From Myxococcaceae bacterium (GTDB lineage Bacteria; Myxococcota_A; Polyangia; Polyangiales; Ga0077539), in NCBI GenBank assembly GCA_004297725.1, contig SCUS01000102.1, positions 62,001 to 126,000 on the forward strand: DNA of 64,000 nucleotides, written 5' to 3'. Below are positions 35,447-44,707 of the stretch, piece by piece (within the stretch, counting starts at the first letter, position 1; each line of letters starts with the position of its first letter). The notes under the pieces are model-generated. The model searched no databases. It was not told where the DNA came from and saw only the letters and a list, made by a program, of their open reading frames with translations. A program made the translations under genes and the position numbers.

Positions 35447-36555
35447 GCGTCGAGGAGCACCCGGGTCACCCGCTCGGCGGCGTGGCCGTCCCAGCCTTCG
35501 ACCGTCGAGCCCTGCTTGTAGCGGCCTTCGAGCACCTCCAGCACCCGCGCCCAGGCCGCGTCGAGGTCGTCGCCCACGAGGGTGTTGGTGCCGTCGGTCA
35601 CCGTCGCCGGGCGCTCGGTGTTACTCCGCAAGGTAAGACACGGAACGCCCAGCGCCGTGGTCTCCTCCTGGATGCCGCCGGAGTCCGTCAGCACCAGCGC
35701 CGCGTCGGCCATCAGCCCGAGGTTCTCCCGGTATCCGAGGGCGTCTCGCAGGTGGATCGCTCCGTTCGACCGCAGCCGCTCCAGCAGCCCGAAGCGCTCC
35801 AGCCGCTCCCTCGTGCGCGGGTGCGTCGGGAACACCACCGCCCTCCGCGCCGCCACCTTCTCCAGCAGCCCCACCAGCGCCGCGAGGCGCCCGGGCTCGT
35901 CGACGTTGGACGGGCGGTGCAGCGTCACCAGCGCGTAGCCCTGCGGCGCGAGGCCCATCGTGGCCGCCACGCCGAGCGCCTTCGCCGCGGGGAGCTGGTG
36001 CATGAGGGTGTCGATCATCACGTTGCCCACGAAGCGCACCCGCTCGGGGGGAATGCCCTCGCGGGCCAGGTTGGCGTCGCCGGCGCGCTCGCTGGTGAGC
36101 AGCAGGTCGCAGATGGCGTCGGTCACCAGCCGGTTGATCTCCTCGGGCATCGTCCGGTCGAAGGAGCGCAAGCCCGCCTCGACGTGGGCCACCGGGATCG
36201 ACAGCTTCACCGCCGCGAGGGCGCAGGCCATCGTGCTGTTGACGTCGCCCACCACCACCACGCCGCGGGGCCTCGCCGCGCAGCCCAGGAGGTACTCCTC
36301 GAAGGACGCCAGCACCTTCGCGGTCTGCGCGCCGTGCGAGCCCGAGCCCGCGTTGAGGTGCACGTCCGGCGAGGGCATCCCCAGCTCGCGGAAGAACACG
36401 TCGCTCATCGCGGCGTCGTAGTGCTGGCCGGTGTGCACCAGCACCCGCGCGAAGGGCGGCGCCGCCGCGGTCATCGCGCGCAGCATCGGCGCGACCTTCA
36501 TGAAGTTGGGCCGCGCGCCCGCCACGAACACGATAGGACTCGACACGTCGCTCAT
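35437..36555 (-). CDS. wecB: UDP-N-acetylglucosamine 2-epimerase
   Basis: The product is 372 residues; the ATG overlaps the upstream stop (ATGA). Family blocks are all present: GARPNFMKVAPMLRAM, GQHYDAAMSDVFF, VGDVNSTMACALAA, HVEAGLRS, MPEEINR, LTLHRPSNVD and LTDSGGIQEETTALG. It converts UDP-GlcNAc to UDP-ManNAc, a precursor of ManNAc/ManNAcA in capsule or O-antigen. It is the soluble committed step for one sugar of this locus; a ManNAc dehydrogenase (wecC) is not in view. Confidence 0.95.
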   Translation of the reverse strand: MSDVSSPIVFVAGARPNFMKVAPMLRAMTAAAPPFARVLVHTGQHYDAAMSDVFFRELGMPSPDVHLNAGSGSHGAQTAKVLASFEEYLLGCAARPRGVVVVGDVNSTMACALAAVKLSIPVAHVEAGLRSFDRTMPEEINRLVTDAICDLLLTSERAGDANLAREGIPPERVRFVGNVMIDTLMHQLPAAKALGVAATMGLAPQGYALVTLHRPSNVDEPGRLAALVGLLEKVAARRAVVFPTHPRTRERLERFGLLERLRSNGAIHLRDALGYRENLGLMADAALVLTDSGGIQEETTALGVPCLTLRSNTERPATVTDGTNTLVGDDLDAAWARVLEVLEGRYKQGSTVEGWDGHAAERVTRVLLDAWG

Positions 36556-37697
36556 CTCTCTCCCTGCGACCCGCGCAGCACCTCGGCCAGGAACGCGAAG
36601 GTCTGCTCCGCGCAGCGGTCCCACCGGTAGTCGGCCGCCCGCTCGAAGGCCCGTTGCGCCAGCGTGGCCCGGAGTTCATGCGACTCCGCCAGCTCGCGCA
36701 GCCGCAGCGCCAGGCCCGCCGGGTCTTCGGGGTCGAAGTACAGCCCCGCGTCGCCGAGCACCTCGGGCATCGGCCCCCGCGACGAGCTCGCGATCGGGAG
36801 CCCCGCGGCCATCGCCTCGATGAGGATGTTCGGGAGGTTCTCGCAGCTCGAGGCGTACACGAACACCTCCGCGCGGCGGTAGCGCTCCGCCACGTCCGCG
36901 TGCGAGAGGCCGCCCCGCCAGGTCATGTACGCGCCGGTGGGGTCGTACTTCTCGATGCGCCCGGCGAGCGCCCTCGCGGACTCGCGGTCGTCCGATGGGC
37001 CGACGAAGTCGATGGCGATCGGGAGCCCGGAGGCGCGGAGCGAGTGCGCCGCGTCGGCCACCGCCGCGAAGTGCTTGTATGGCGACACCGTCGACACGTA
37101 GAGCAGCCGCAGCGGGTCGGCGGCGGTGAGCGCTGCGCGGGGGCGCGGCTCGCGGGGCGCGAGGCGCATCGAGTCGTCGACGCCGTGGGGGATGATCGTG
37201 TGCCGCCTCGGGGGCGTGGCGAGCTGCGGGAGGATGGCGTCGCGCGCGTACTGCGTGAGGAAGATCACCCCGTCGGCGCCGGTGAACTGCCGCGACTGCG
37301 CGAGGCGCAGGAGCTCGAGGCGCGCCCGGGTGGTCGTGAGCCCGAAGCGCGCGCGCTCGACGGCCTCGAAGGGGAGCATGTTGCGGCACATCACCACGCG
37401 CGGCCGCACCGGGCTCGCCGTCGCGCCGCCGGGAGCGAAGAGCAGCCCGCGGTCGACCCGGCGGGGCAGCTCGAGGCGCTGCCAGAGCAGCCGCTCGGGG
37501 AGCGAGCGATCGAGCGCGGGGTGGTGCCGCGGGGTGAGCCACGGGCGCGAGGGCAGCCGGTCGAGGGTGCGGCGGCCGGACCAGACGTCCACCGCGGTGA
37601 TGCCGTGGCGCTCGGGGGAGGCCGCGCCGAGCAGCGAGAGCAGGTGGGTCAGGCCCCCGCCCGCGCGGAGGTTGGACGCGTCGATGACGACCTTCAT
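36552..37697 (-). CDS. Glycosyltransferase family 4-like
   Basis: The product is 381 residues with GT-B architecture. The N-terminal MKVVIDASNLRAGGGLTHLL is the acceptor-side Rossmann half. The C-terminal half holds LRLLYVSTVSPYKHF, FVYASSCENLPNILIEAMAAGLPI with the EX7E pair, and SSRGPMPEVLGDAGLYFDPEDP. It transfers a sugar from a nucleotide sugar in assembly of the surface glycan. ATGA overlap with wecB downstream. Sugar identity is not predictable. Confidence 0.9.
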   Translation of the reverse strand: MKVVIDASNLRAGGGLTHLLSLLGAASPERHGITAVDVWSGRRTLDRLPSRPWLTPRHHPALDRSLPERLLWQRLELPRRVDRGLLFAPGGATASPVRPRVVMCRNMLPFEAVERARFGLTTTRARLELLRLAQSRQFTGADGVIFLTQYARDAILPQLATPPRRHTIIPHGVDDSMRLAPREPRPRAALTAADPLRLLYVSTVSPYKHFAAVADAAHSLRASGLPIAIDFVGPSDDRESARALAGRIEKYDPTGAYMTWRGGLSHADVAERYRRAEVFVYASSCENLPNILIEAMAAGLPIASSSRGPMPEVLGDAGLYFDPEDPAGLALRLRELAESHELRATLAQRAFERAADYRWDRCAEQTFAFLAEVLRGSQGER

Positions 37698-37714
37698 GCG
37701 TCGCGCAGGACCCT

Positions 37715-38557
37715 CTACCCCGCGCCGTTGTTGTTGTTGCGGGGCGCGTTGGTGATGCGCACCGGCGGCTTGCGCAGCCCCGTCGCGCGAAACCACCGGA
37801 GCATCCGCTCGCGGGCCTTCCAGGGCACCAGGCCGAAGGCCTCGTTGGTCACCCGGGAGACGTTGCGGCGCATCGCCTCTTCCGGGGACATCATCGGGCG
37901 CGCGGTGAGGTCGACCGCCACGCCGTTCTCGCGGCAGAGGGCGACGCCGTAGGGGATCCACTTCCCCATGGTGACGGCCGCGTAGTAGTCGAGCACGTCG
38001 GAGTGCGCGCTGTAGAACCCGCGCTCGAAGGCGTCGGAGCGGCGCGCCCCGTAGACCTCGAACTCCCACGGGTTCTCCCCGTCGCGGAGCAGCGCGAGGA
38101 GGTCTTCCCTGCGCCAGAGGGCGGCCTGCATCGAGGCCCGGTACGGCGCGCCCGGCTCGCACTCTCCCACCGCGGGGAAGCGCGCGAGGCGCACGTCCGG
38201 CGGCGGAAAGGGGCGCATGCGAAGGTACGCCGCGTCGAGGCGGAAGAAGTCGTCGACCCTCGCCAGCACCTCGGCGGTGTCGACCCGCCGGCGCAGCAGG
38301 AAGTCTTCGAGCACCACCAGCACCGCGGGGGTCTCGACGCGCTCGACCATCGCGCGCACGCCGCGGCTCCAGTCGACGTCGTCGCCGATGCAGAGCGCCT
38401 CGGCGCCGGCCTCGGCGCAGGGCAGGTGGTTGCTGCCCACCACGACGCGGAAGGGGCAGTCGGGCCAGTGCCGGCGCAGCAGCGCGAAGAAGGGGGCCCA
38501 GAGGTCGGCGTACCGGTCGCAGCTCGGCACGAGCAGCGTCACGCGCTCATCCGCCAC
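37715..38557 (-). CDS. Putative glycosyltransferase-like protein of the glycan locus
   Basis: The product is 280 residues from a GTG overlapping the next gene upstream by 11 bases. The start VTLLVPSCDRYADLWAPFFALLRRHWPDCPFRVVVGSN and VLVVLEDFLL resemble the nucleotide-binding half of GT-A enzymes, with no canonical DxD; DDVDW at about 60-64 may serve. The middle MRPFPPPDVRL...WRREDLLALLRDGENPWEFE resembles capsular/LPS sugar-transferase proteins. The C-terminus has a run of five Asn-rich residues (RNNNN). Role as a transferase is likely; enzyme class is not certain. Confidence 0.7.
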   Translation of the reverse strand: MADERVTLLVPSCDRYADLWAPFFALLRRHWPDCPFRVVVGSNHLPCAEAGAEALCIGDDVDWSRGVRAMVERVETPAVLVVLEDFLLRRRVDTAEVLARVDDFFRLDAAYLRMRPFPPPDVRLARFPAVGECEPGAPYRASMQAALWRREDLLALLRDGENPWEFEVYGARRSDAFERGFYSAHSDVLDYYAAVTMGKWIPYGVALCRENGVAVDLTARPMMSPEEAMRRNVSRVTNEAFGLVPWKARERMLRWFRATGLRKPPVRITNAPRNNNNGAG

Positions 38558-39641
38558 GGGTCACCACCTCGCGATAGATCGCGTCGTATGCATCCACCAT
38601 CGCGTCGATAGAGAACCTGCGGATGGACGTCAACGCCCGCGTGGCGCGCTCGCGGCCCGCCTCCGCGTCGTCGAGGGCGCGGGCGAGGCCCTCGCGCAGC
38701 GAGGTGACGTCGTCGGTGCGGCACCACACGGCCTCCCCCTCGGCGACGAATTCCCGGTGCGGCGCGATGTCCGAGAGCACCATCGGGCAGCGGCAGGCCA
38801 TGGCCTCCATCACCACGTTGGGTCGGCCCTCGGAGCGCGACGGCGACACGAAGACCGTCGAGGCCTTCATCCAGCGGAAGAGGTCGTCTCGGTAGCCGGG
38901 GAGCACGATGCGCCGGGCGAGGCCCTGGGCGCGCACCCACTCCCGGAAGCCCGCGAGCTCGGGGCCCTCGCCCAGCATCAGCGCGTGCACCTCGGGGCGC
39001 TCTCGCAGCACGCTCGCCAGCGCGTCGCCCAGCAGCGGGACGTTCTTGCCCGGGGTGAAGCGCCCCGCGTAGAGGATGAGCGGCACGCCTTCGGGCAGCC
39101 CCAGCTCACGCCGGTCGGCGGGGGCCACGCTCTCGATGTGGTCGACCGGGATCGCGTTGGGCACCACGCGCACCGGGACCCGGCCCCCGCGCCGCCAGAT
39201 GTCCGCCGCGGTCTCGGAGTTGGCCACCACCGCCCGGGCGAGGGGCAGCAGCGCGCGGAGGGCGCGCGCGCTCGGGGTGCGCTCGTCGAGGGTCACCGAC
39301 TGGCTGCGCTCGCTGAAGAGCCACGGGACGCCCGCGAAGCCGGAGGCCACGCCGCCCCAGATGTCCATGCGACGGAGCCACGTCTGAAGCACCTGGACGC
39401 GCTCCCGCTTGAGCAGCTCGGCGATGGAGACCGCCGCCCTCGGGTCGAACGATCGCCTCGCCGGGATGCGATGGAGCCGCGCGCCGCTCTCCTGGAGCAG
39501 CGGGAAGTTGGGGCCGTCGTGCTGGTAGGCGACGTGCACCTCGTGGCCGCGACGGACGAGACCCGCGGCGAGGTAGCAGAGCTGGCGCTCGGCGCCGCCG
39601 CCTAGGAGCGATGGGATGCAGTGCAGTACGCGGAAGAACAA
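38547..39641 (-). CDS. Glycosyltransferase family 4-like (WcaL/RfaG type)
   Basis: The product is 364 residues. The TTG at 39641 is preferred: GAGG lies 6 bases upstream, and the protein begins (L)FFRVLHCIPSLLGGGAERQL, a natural GT4 N-terminus; the ATG at 39713 adds 24 residues of noncoding-like sequence. GT-B motifs: LILYAGRFTPGKNVPLL, HALMLGEGPEL, FVSPSRSEGRPNVVMEAMACRCPMV with EX7E. It acts in the cytoplasm in repeat-unit assembly. Confidence 0.88.
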   Translation of the reverse strand: MFFRVLHCIPSLLGGGAERQLCYLAAGLVRRGHEVHVAYQHDGPNFPLLQESGARLHRIPARRSFDPRAAVSIAELLKRERVQVLQTWLRRMDIWGGVASGFAGVPWLFSERSQSVTLDERTPSARALRALLPLARAVVANSETAADIWRRGGRVPVRVVPNAIPVDHIESVAPADRRELGLPEGVPLILYAGRFTPGKNVPLLGDALASVLRERPEVHALMLGEGPELAGFREWVRAQGLARRIVLPGYRDDLFRWMKASTVFVSPSRSEGRPNVVMEAMACRCPMVLSDIAPHREFVAEGEAVWCRTDDVTSLREGLARALDDAEAGRERATRALTSIRRFSIDAMVDAYDAIYREVVTRGG

Positions 39642-39683
39642 CGAAGCCTCAGATCTCCCAGGAAAGAACCTGACTCCATCTCC

Positions 39684-39711
39684 GTTCGGTAGCGTGAATG
39701 CAATCCCGAAC
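39684..39711. promoter_or_regulatory. GTTCGG-N16-CCGAAC inverted repeat in 187-base gap
   Basis: A 6-base inverted repeat (39684-39689 with 39706-39711) sits 43 bases upstream of the TTG at 39641, in relatively AT-richer sequence between asnB and the glycosyltransferase gene. It may be an operator; no clear promoter hexamers are seen. Confidence 0.35.
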
Positions 39712-39828
39712 ACCTGCGCTGTGTGGCGCCATGCACCACGCGAAACCCTTGCGGGGAAGGCTCCACAGGAGATGGCCTGGTCTCGCGCAGGTCCGCCGTG
39801 GGGAGGTTGCGGGGACGGCGCATGGCGT

Positions 39829-41742
39829 TCAGTGATCGAGGTATTGCTCGGCCCACAGCTCGAAGACGAGGAGCGGGAAGACGTGCGTGTTGGCGTCGGC
39901 GCGTCCCGCGTCGAAGCGGGCGAGGACGTCGCGCACGGCGGACGGGTCGAAGACCCCGCGGCGGGCGACCCGCTCCGGGCTGAGGTGCTCCAGCAGGTAC
40001 GAGCGCGCCTTGCCGCGGAACCACGGGTCGAGCGGCACGTTGAAGCCCCACTTGGGGGCGTCGCGCCCGTCGGGGGGCAGCAGGTCGCCCACCGCGGCGC
40101 GCAGCACCTGCTTGAGCGAGGAGCGCCCGAGGCCGGGCACCTTGCGGGCGAAGGCGACGCCCGCGAGGCGCTGCACCAGCGCGAGGTCGAGGAGGGGTGA
40201 GCGGGCCTCCAGCGAGGCGGCCATGGTCATGCGGTCGACCTTGGCGAGCATCTCGTCGGGCAGGTAGAGCAGCACGTCGAAGGCGTTGGTGATGGCCTCC
40301 GGGGCGAGCCGACGGAGGCCCGCGTCGATCTCGTCGTCAAGGCGCGCGGCGGTCGACCGGTGGCCCTCCCGGAGCTCGGGGGAGAGCATGGCGCGCACCT
40401 CGCCGTCGTCGGGGGCGTTGGCCCACGCGAGCCGCCGCGCGCCGGCGGTGGGGCGCCGCGCCGCCTGGAGGAAGCGGGCGATGCGACGGAAGCCCGCGCC
40501 GCGCTCGCCGAGCTGGCCGTAGAGGGCGGAGGCCGCGCGGATGGCGGCGGGGTCGAGGCCCGACGGGCTCATGCGGAGCAGGCTGGCCCAGCGCTCGAAG
40601 AGGTACTGCGCGTAGCCGCCGAAGACCTCGTCGCCGCCGTCGCCGGTGAGCACCACGGTGACCTCCTTGCGGGCGGCGCGCGCGAGCAGCAGCGTCGGCA
40701 GCGCGGAGGAGATGGCGAAGGGCTCGTCGGCGTAGCGCACGAACTCCGGCAGCAGCTCGACGAGGTCGGGCTGCGCGAAGAGCTCGTGGTGGTCGGTGCC
40801 GAGGTGCTCGGCCATGCGCCGCGCCTTGGGGAGCTCGTTGTGCGAGGCCGGGCCCTCGAAGCCGATGGAGAAGGTCTTCACCCGGCCGGGCATGAGCCGG
40901 GACATCACCGCGACCACCGCCGACGAGTCGAGGCCGCCGCTGAGGAAGGCCCCGAGCGGAACATCCGCCACGAGGCGCCGCTCGACCGCGGCGAAGATCA
41001 TCCGCCGCACGTCGGCGACGAGCTCGTCGAAGGGCGGCATCTCGTCGTCGGCGTAGGAGCGCCAGTCCCAGTAGCGGCGCAGCGTGACGCCCGCGCGGCT
41101 CACGCTCATGGTGTGCCCGGGGGGCAGCTTCTTCACCTCGCGAAACACGCTCAGCGGCGCCGGGATCATCCGCAGCGCGAGGTAGTGGCCGAGCGCCTCG
41201 GGGTCGAGGGTGCGCCGCACCTTGGGGTGCAGCAGCAGGGGCTTGAGCTCGGAGCCGAAGACCAGCGTGCCGTCGACGTCGGCGTAGTAGAGGGGCTTCT
41301 TCCCGAGGTGGTCGCGCGCGATGAGCAGCCGGTCACCGTGCTCCGAGCGCCGCCGGTCGAGGAGGGCGAAGGCGAACATGCCCTCGAAGCGGGCCACGCA
41401 GGCGTCGCCCCACTCCTCGTAGGCGTGGACGATCACCTCCGTGTCGCTGTGCGTGCGGAAGACGTGGCCGCCCTCCTCGAGCTCGCGCCGCAGCGAGGCG
41501 AAGTTGTAGATCTCGCCGTTGAAGACCACCTGCACGTCGCCGGTCTCGTTGCCGATGGGCTGGTGGCCTCCCGCGAGGTCGATGACCGAGAGGCGGCGCA
41601 TGCCGAGGCCGACTGCGCCGTGGAAGAGGTAGCCGGCGTCGTCGGGCCCGCGGTGGGTGATGGAGTCGTTCATCCGCCGCACGAGGCCGTGCTCGACGGC
41701 CGCGCCGCGGCGGTACTCGAAGATGCCGACGATGCCGCACAT
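39829..41742 (-). CDS. asnB: Asparagine synthase (glutamine-hydrolysing), glycan-locus type
   Basis: The product is 637 residues. It has the N-terminal nucleophile Cys2 (MCGIVGIF), glutaminase blocks RGPDDAGY and VVFNGEIYNF, and the synthetase PP-loop FLSGGLDSSAV (near 262), with TGDGGDEVFGGY and DEMLAKVDRMTMAASLEARSPLLD. In polysaccharide clusters these enzymes usually amidate a uronic acid or build an amide-linked substituent, rather than supply asparagine. Long version typical of EPS clusters. It sits between a GT4 and gmd in the minus-strand operon. Confidence 0.93.
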   Translation of the reverse strand: MCGIVGIFEYRRGAAVEHGLVRRMNDSITHRGPDDAGYLFHGAVGLGMRRLSVIDLAGGHQPIGNETGDVQVVFNGEIYNFASLRRELEEGGHVFRTHSDTEVIVHAYEEWGDACVARFEGMFAFALLDRRRSEHGDRLLIARDHLGKKPLYYADVDGTLVFGSELKPLLLHPKVRRTLDPEALGHYLALRMIPAPLSVFREVKKLPPGHTMSVSRAGVTLRRYWDWRSYADDEMPPFDELVADVRRMIFAAVERRLVADVPLGAFLSGGLDSSAVVAVMSRLMPGRVKTFSIGFEGPASHNELPKARRMAEHLGTDHHELFAQPDLVELLPEFVRYADEPFAISSALPTLLLARAARKEVTVVLTGDGGDEVFGGYAQYLFERWASLLRMSPSGLDPAAIRAASALYGQLGERGAGFRRIARFLQAARRPTAGARRLAWANAPDDGEVRAMLSPELREGHRSTAARLDDEIDAGLRRLAPEAITNAFDVLLYLPDEMLAKVDRMTMAASLEARSPLLDLALVQRLAGVAFARKVPGLGRSSLKQVLRAAVGDLLPPDGRDAPKWGFNVPLDPWFRGKARSYLLEHLSPERVARRGVFDPSAVRDVLARFDAGRADANTHVFPLLVFELWAEQYLDH

Positions 41743-41784
41743 GGACGATGCGGGGAGTACCCGGTTGAGTTCCCTGGAGGGAGC

Positions 41785-42783
41785 TCAGCCGTTCGCGCGC
41801 TTCTCGCGAGCGGCGAGCGCCACGTCGGCGTCGACCATCATCGTGACCAGCTCACGGAAGCCGACCGTCGGGGTCCAGTCGAGCTTCTCCTTCGCCTTGG
41901 CGGGGTCGGCCAGCAGCAGGTCGACCTCCGCAGGGCGCAGGTAGCGCGGGTCGAGCTTCACGTGCTCCTGCCAGTCGAGCCCCGCGTGCGCGAAGGCCAC
42001 CTCCAGGAACTCCCTCACCGAGTGCGTCTCCCCGGTGCCGATCACGAAGTCGTCGGGCTCGTCGACCTGGAGCATGCGCCACATGGCGTCGACGTAGTCG
42101 GGCGCGTATCCCCAGTCGCGCTTGGAGTCGAGGTTGCCCAGGAAGAGTTCCTTCTGGAGCCCGAGCTTGATGCGCCCCACCGCGCGGGTGATCTTGCGCG
42201 TGACGAAGGTCTCCCCGCGGCGCGGCGACTCGTGGTTGAACAGGATGCCGTTGACCGCGAACATCCCGTAGGCCTCGCGGTAGTTCTGCACCATGTAGAA
42301 CGCGTAGGCCTTGGCGACGGCGTAGGGGCTGCGCGGGTGGAAGGGCGTGGTCTCCCGCTGCGGCGTCTCCACGACCTTGCCGTAGAGCTCGCTCGAGCTG
42401 GCCTGGTAGAACTTGCACTCCACGCCGACCTTGCGGATGGCCTCGAGCATGCGGATGGCGCCGAGCGCGGTGACCTCGCCGGTGTACTCCGGGATGTCGA
42501 AGGAGACCCGCACGTGGCTCTGGGCGCCGAGGTTGTAGACCTCGTCGGGGCGCACCTCGCTCACGATGGACTGCAGCGACGAGGCGTCGTTGAGGTCGCC
42601 GTAGTGCAGGTAGAGGTTGACCCCGCGCTCGTGCGGATCGCGGTAGAGGTGGTCGAGGCGCTCGGTGTTGAAGGAGCTGGAGCGGCGCACGACGCCGTGG
42701 ACCTCGTAGCCCTTCTCGAGCAAGAGCTCGGTGAGGTACGAGCCGTCCTGTCCGGTGATTCCTGTGATGAGTGCGCGCTTCAT
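41785..42783 (-). CDS. gmd: GDP-mannose 4,6-dehydratase
   Basis: The product is 332 residues. It has the NADP loop TGITGQDGSYLTELLLEKGY, the family block QASSSELYGKVVETPQRE, catalytic YAVAKAYAF (YxxxK), NHESPRRGETFVTRKI and LGNLDSKRDWGYAPDYV. It makes GDP-4-keto-6-deoxymannose, feeding Fcl immediately upstream on the same strand (ATGA overlap). Length is normal. Confidence 0.96.
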   Translation of the reverse strand: MKRALITGITGQDGSYLTELLLEKGYEVHGVVRRSSSFNTERLDHLYRDPHERGVNLYLHYGDLNDASSLQSIVSEVRPDEVYNLGAQSHVRVSFDIPEYTGEVTALGAIRMLEAIRKVGVECKFYQASSSELYGKVVETPQRETTPFHPRSPYAVAKAYAFYMVQNYREAYGMFAVNGILFNHESPRRGETFVTRKITRAVGRIKLGLQKELFLGNLDSKRDWGYAPDYVDAMWRMLQVDEPDDFVIGTGETHSVREFLEVAFAHAGLDWQEHVKLDPRYLRPAEVDLLLADPAKAKEKLDWTPTVGFRELVTMMVDADVALAAREKRANG

Positions 42784-43754
42784 GGGGATGTCCGTGCGGT
42801 CTCTCGGGCGGCGATGTCGTCGCGGTGTTCTCGGTACCAGGCGATGGTGCGGCGCAGGCCCTCCGCGAAGGGAGTGCGCGCGGTGAATCCGAAGCGCTCG
42901 CGGGCCCGCTCGACGTCGAGCATGCGCCGCGGCTGGCCGTTGGGGCGGCTGCCGTCCCAGCGCACCTCGCCGGTGAAGCCGGAGGCGCGGGCGATGGTGT
43001 CGGCGAGCTCGCGCATGGAGATCTCGAAGCCGGCGCCCAGGTTGACCGGGTCGGGGTCGTCGTAGCGCTCCGCGGCGAGCACCAGGCCCTCGGCGCAGTC
43101 CTCCACGAAGAGGAACTCCCTGGTCGGCGAGCCGTCGCCCCAGAGCGTGACGAAGGACTCTCCGCGGGCCTGCGCGTCGATGAACTTGCGGATCATCGCC
43201 GGGATGACGTGCGAGTCCTCGAGGTCGAAGTTGTCGCGCGGGCCGAAGAGGTTGACCGGGAAGACCATCACGAAGTTGGAGCCGTACTCCTGGCGGTAGG
43301 CCTGGGCCATCACCAGCAGGGCCTTCTTGGCGATGCCGTAGGGGGCGTTGGTCTCCTCGGGGTAGCCGTTCCAGAGGTCGTCTTCGCGGAAGGGCACGGG
43401 GGTGAACTTGGGGTACGCGCAGATGGTGCCCGCCACCACGACCTTGGCGGTGCCATGGACGCGCGCGCTCTCCAGCACGTTCAGCCCCATGGCCATGTTG
43501 TCGTAGAAGAAGCGACCCGGGTGACGGCGGTTGGCGCCGATGCCGCCGACGCTTGCGGCGAGGTGCATCACCAGGTCGGGCCGGTGCTCGCGAAACACCG
43601 CATCGGCGTGCGACGCGTCGCGCAGGTCGTGCTCCTTCGAGCGCGGGACCACCACCTCGCCGGCGCCCCGGGCGCGCAGCGCCTCGACGACGTGCGAGCC
43701 GAGAAACCCGCTCCCGCCGGTGACCAAGACCTTCTTGCCTTCGAGCGTTCCCAT
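42780..43754 (-). CDS. fcl: GDP-L-fucose synthase
   Basis: The product is 324 residues. It has VLVTGGSGFLGSHVV (Rossmann), LAASVGGIGANRRHPGRFF, catalytic YGIAKKAL (YxxxK) with TICAYPKFTPVPF, and FGPRDNFD / LWGDGSPTREFLFVEDCA. It epimerises and reduces GDP-4-keto-6-deoxymannose to GDP-L-fucose. With gmd this makes a full two-step GDP-fucose branch, so fucose (or a closely related 6-deoxyhexose) is predicted in the glycan. ATG at 43754 begins directly at the Rossmann fold. Confidence 0.95.
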   Translation of the reverse strand: MGTLEGKKVLVTGGSGFLGSHVVEALRARGAGEVVVPRSKEHDLRDASHADAVFREHRPDLVMHLAASVGGIGANRRHPGRFFYDNMAMGLNVLESARVHGTAKVVVAGTICAYPKFTPVPFREDDLWNGYPEETNAPYGIAKKALLVMAQAYRQEYGSNFVMVFPVNLFGPRDNFDLEDSHVIPAMIRKFIDAQARGESFVTLWGDGSPTREFLFVEDCAEGLVLAAERYDDPDPVNLGAGFEISMRELADTIARASGFTGEVRWDGSRPNGQPRRMLDVERARERFGFTARTPFAEGLRRTIAWYREHRDDIAARETARTSP

Positions 43755-43849
43755 GGTGCGCGATCCTTCCGATACCGCAGGGCCGGGCGTGACTACCACT
43801 GGTCCATCGGGACCGCCAACGCGCCCGGGCCGACGAGTCACTTCATCCC

Positions 43850-44707
43850 TCAACGCCGGTCGGGCGAGCCCGCCTTGACGGCCTCGATCATCAGCCCGGT
43901 GCCCAGCCGATCGCCCAGCCTCCGCACCAGCCAGCGGGGGTAGAGCCGCCACGCGAGCTGGTGCTTCCACCCGCGGTACTTCGCCGCCGGGGGCATGAGC
44001 AGCAGGTCTCCGTGCGAGAGCTGCGGCCGCACGTCGACCCGGGCGAAGTCCGAGAAGAGGCCTCGGCCCTCGTCGACCGTATAGACCTTGGTGCCGGGGC
44101 TCTCCAGGTGCTCGAACACCGCCTGCCGGGGCGACACCCACGGCCGCATGTGCGCCGCGTAGTGCACGCCCCAGAGCATGAAGCCCACCCACGAGGGGTG
44201 GTGGTAGACCATCACGATCGCGGTGCCGCCGGGCTTGAGCACCCGGTGCACCTCCTTCACGGCGGCGCGGGTGTCGGGCGAGTGGTGCAGCACCCCGTAC
44301 GAGTAGACGATGTCGAAGGTGGCGTCGGGGAAGGGCAGGTGCTCGGCGTCGGCGACCATCACCTCGGCGCTGAGGCCCTCCAGGGCGAGGCGCTCGCGGG
44401 TGAGGGCGACGCCCTGCTCGGTGAGGTCGACCCCGGTGGCGACGGCGCCGTTGCGCGCCCAGTTGATGAAGTCCGTGCCGGCCCCGACGCCGACCTCCAG
44501 GACCTTCAGCCCGCGGCCCCGCTCGAAGCGAGCGAAGGGCTTGATGTACGGCTCCCAGGCGTAGCGGTCGCGCTCGATCTCGTCGAAGAAGGCGCGGCGC
44601 TCGGCGGGCGAGGTGCCCCGGGTGCCGCACGGCTCGGCCTGCCAGTGACGGCGCACGGCGTCCTTCAAGGCGTCGGCGTCCGGGGCGTTGCGATCTTCCA
44701 TGGCCAT
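43850..44707 (-). CDS. SAM-dependent methyltransferase (Methyltransf_11 type)
   Basis: The product is 285 residues. ATG 44707 (MAMEDRN) has GGAG 8 bases upstream. Motif I LKVLEVGVGAGTDFINWA, then VMVADAEHLPFPDATFDIVYSYGVLHHSPDTRAAVKEVHRVLKPGGTAIVMV is a textbook class I fold. The C-terminal third (HYAAHMRPWVSPRQAVFEHL) resembles methyltransferases of polysaccharide loci. As the first gene of the minus-strand operon it likely O-methylates a glycan sugar. Substrate not known. Confidence 0.9.
   Translation of the reverse strand: MAMEDRNAPDADALKDAVRRHWQAEPCGTRGTSPAERRAFFDEIERDRYAWEPYIKPFARFERGRGLKVLEVGVGAGTDFINWARNGAVATGVDLTEQGVALTRERLALEGLSAEVMVADAEHLPFPDATFDIVYSYGVLHHSPDTRAAVKEVHRVLKPGGTAIVMVYHHPSWVGFMLWGVHYAAHMRPWVSPRQAVFEHLESPGTKVYTVDEGRGLFSDFARVDVRPQLSHGDLLLMPPAAKYRGWKHQLAWRLYPRWLVRRLGDRLGTGLMIEAVKAGSPDRR

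Noticed and set aside
39642..39713. ATG start at 39713 for the GT4 gene
   Set aside because: Adds 24 residues unlike any GT4 N-terminus and runs through the likely operator; TTG 39641 has GAGG well placed.
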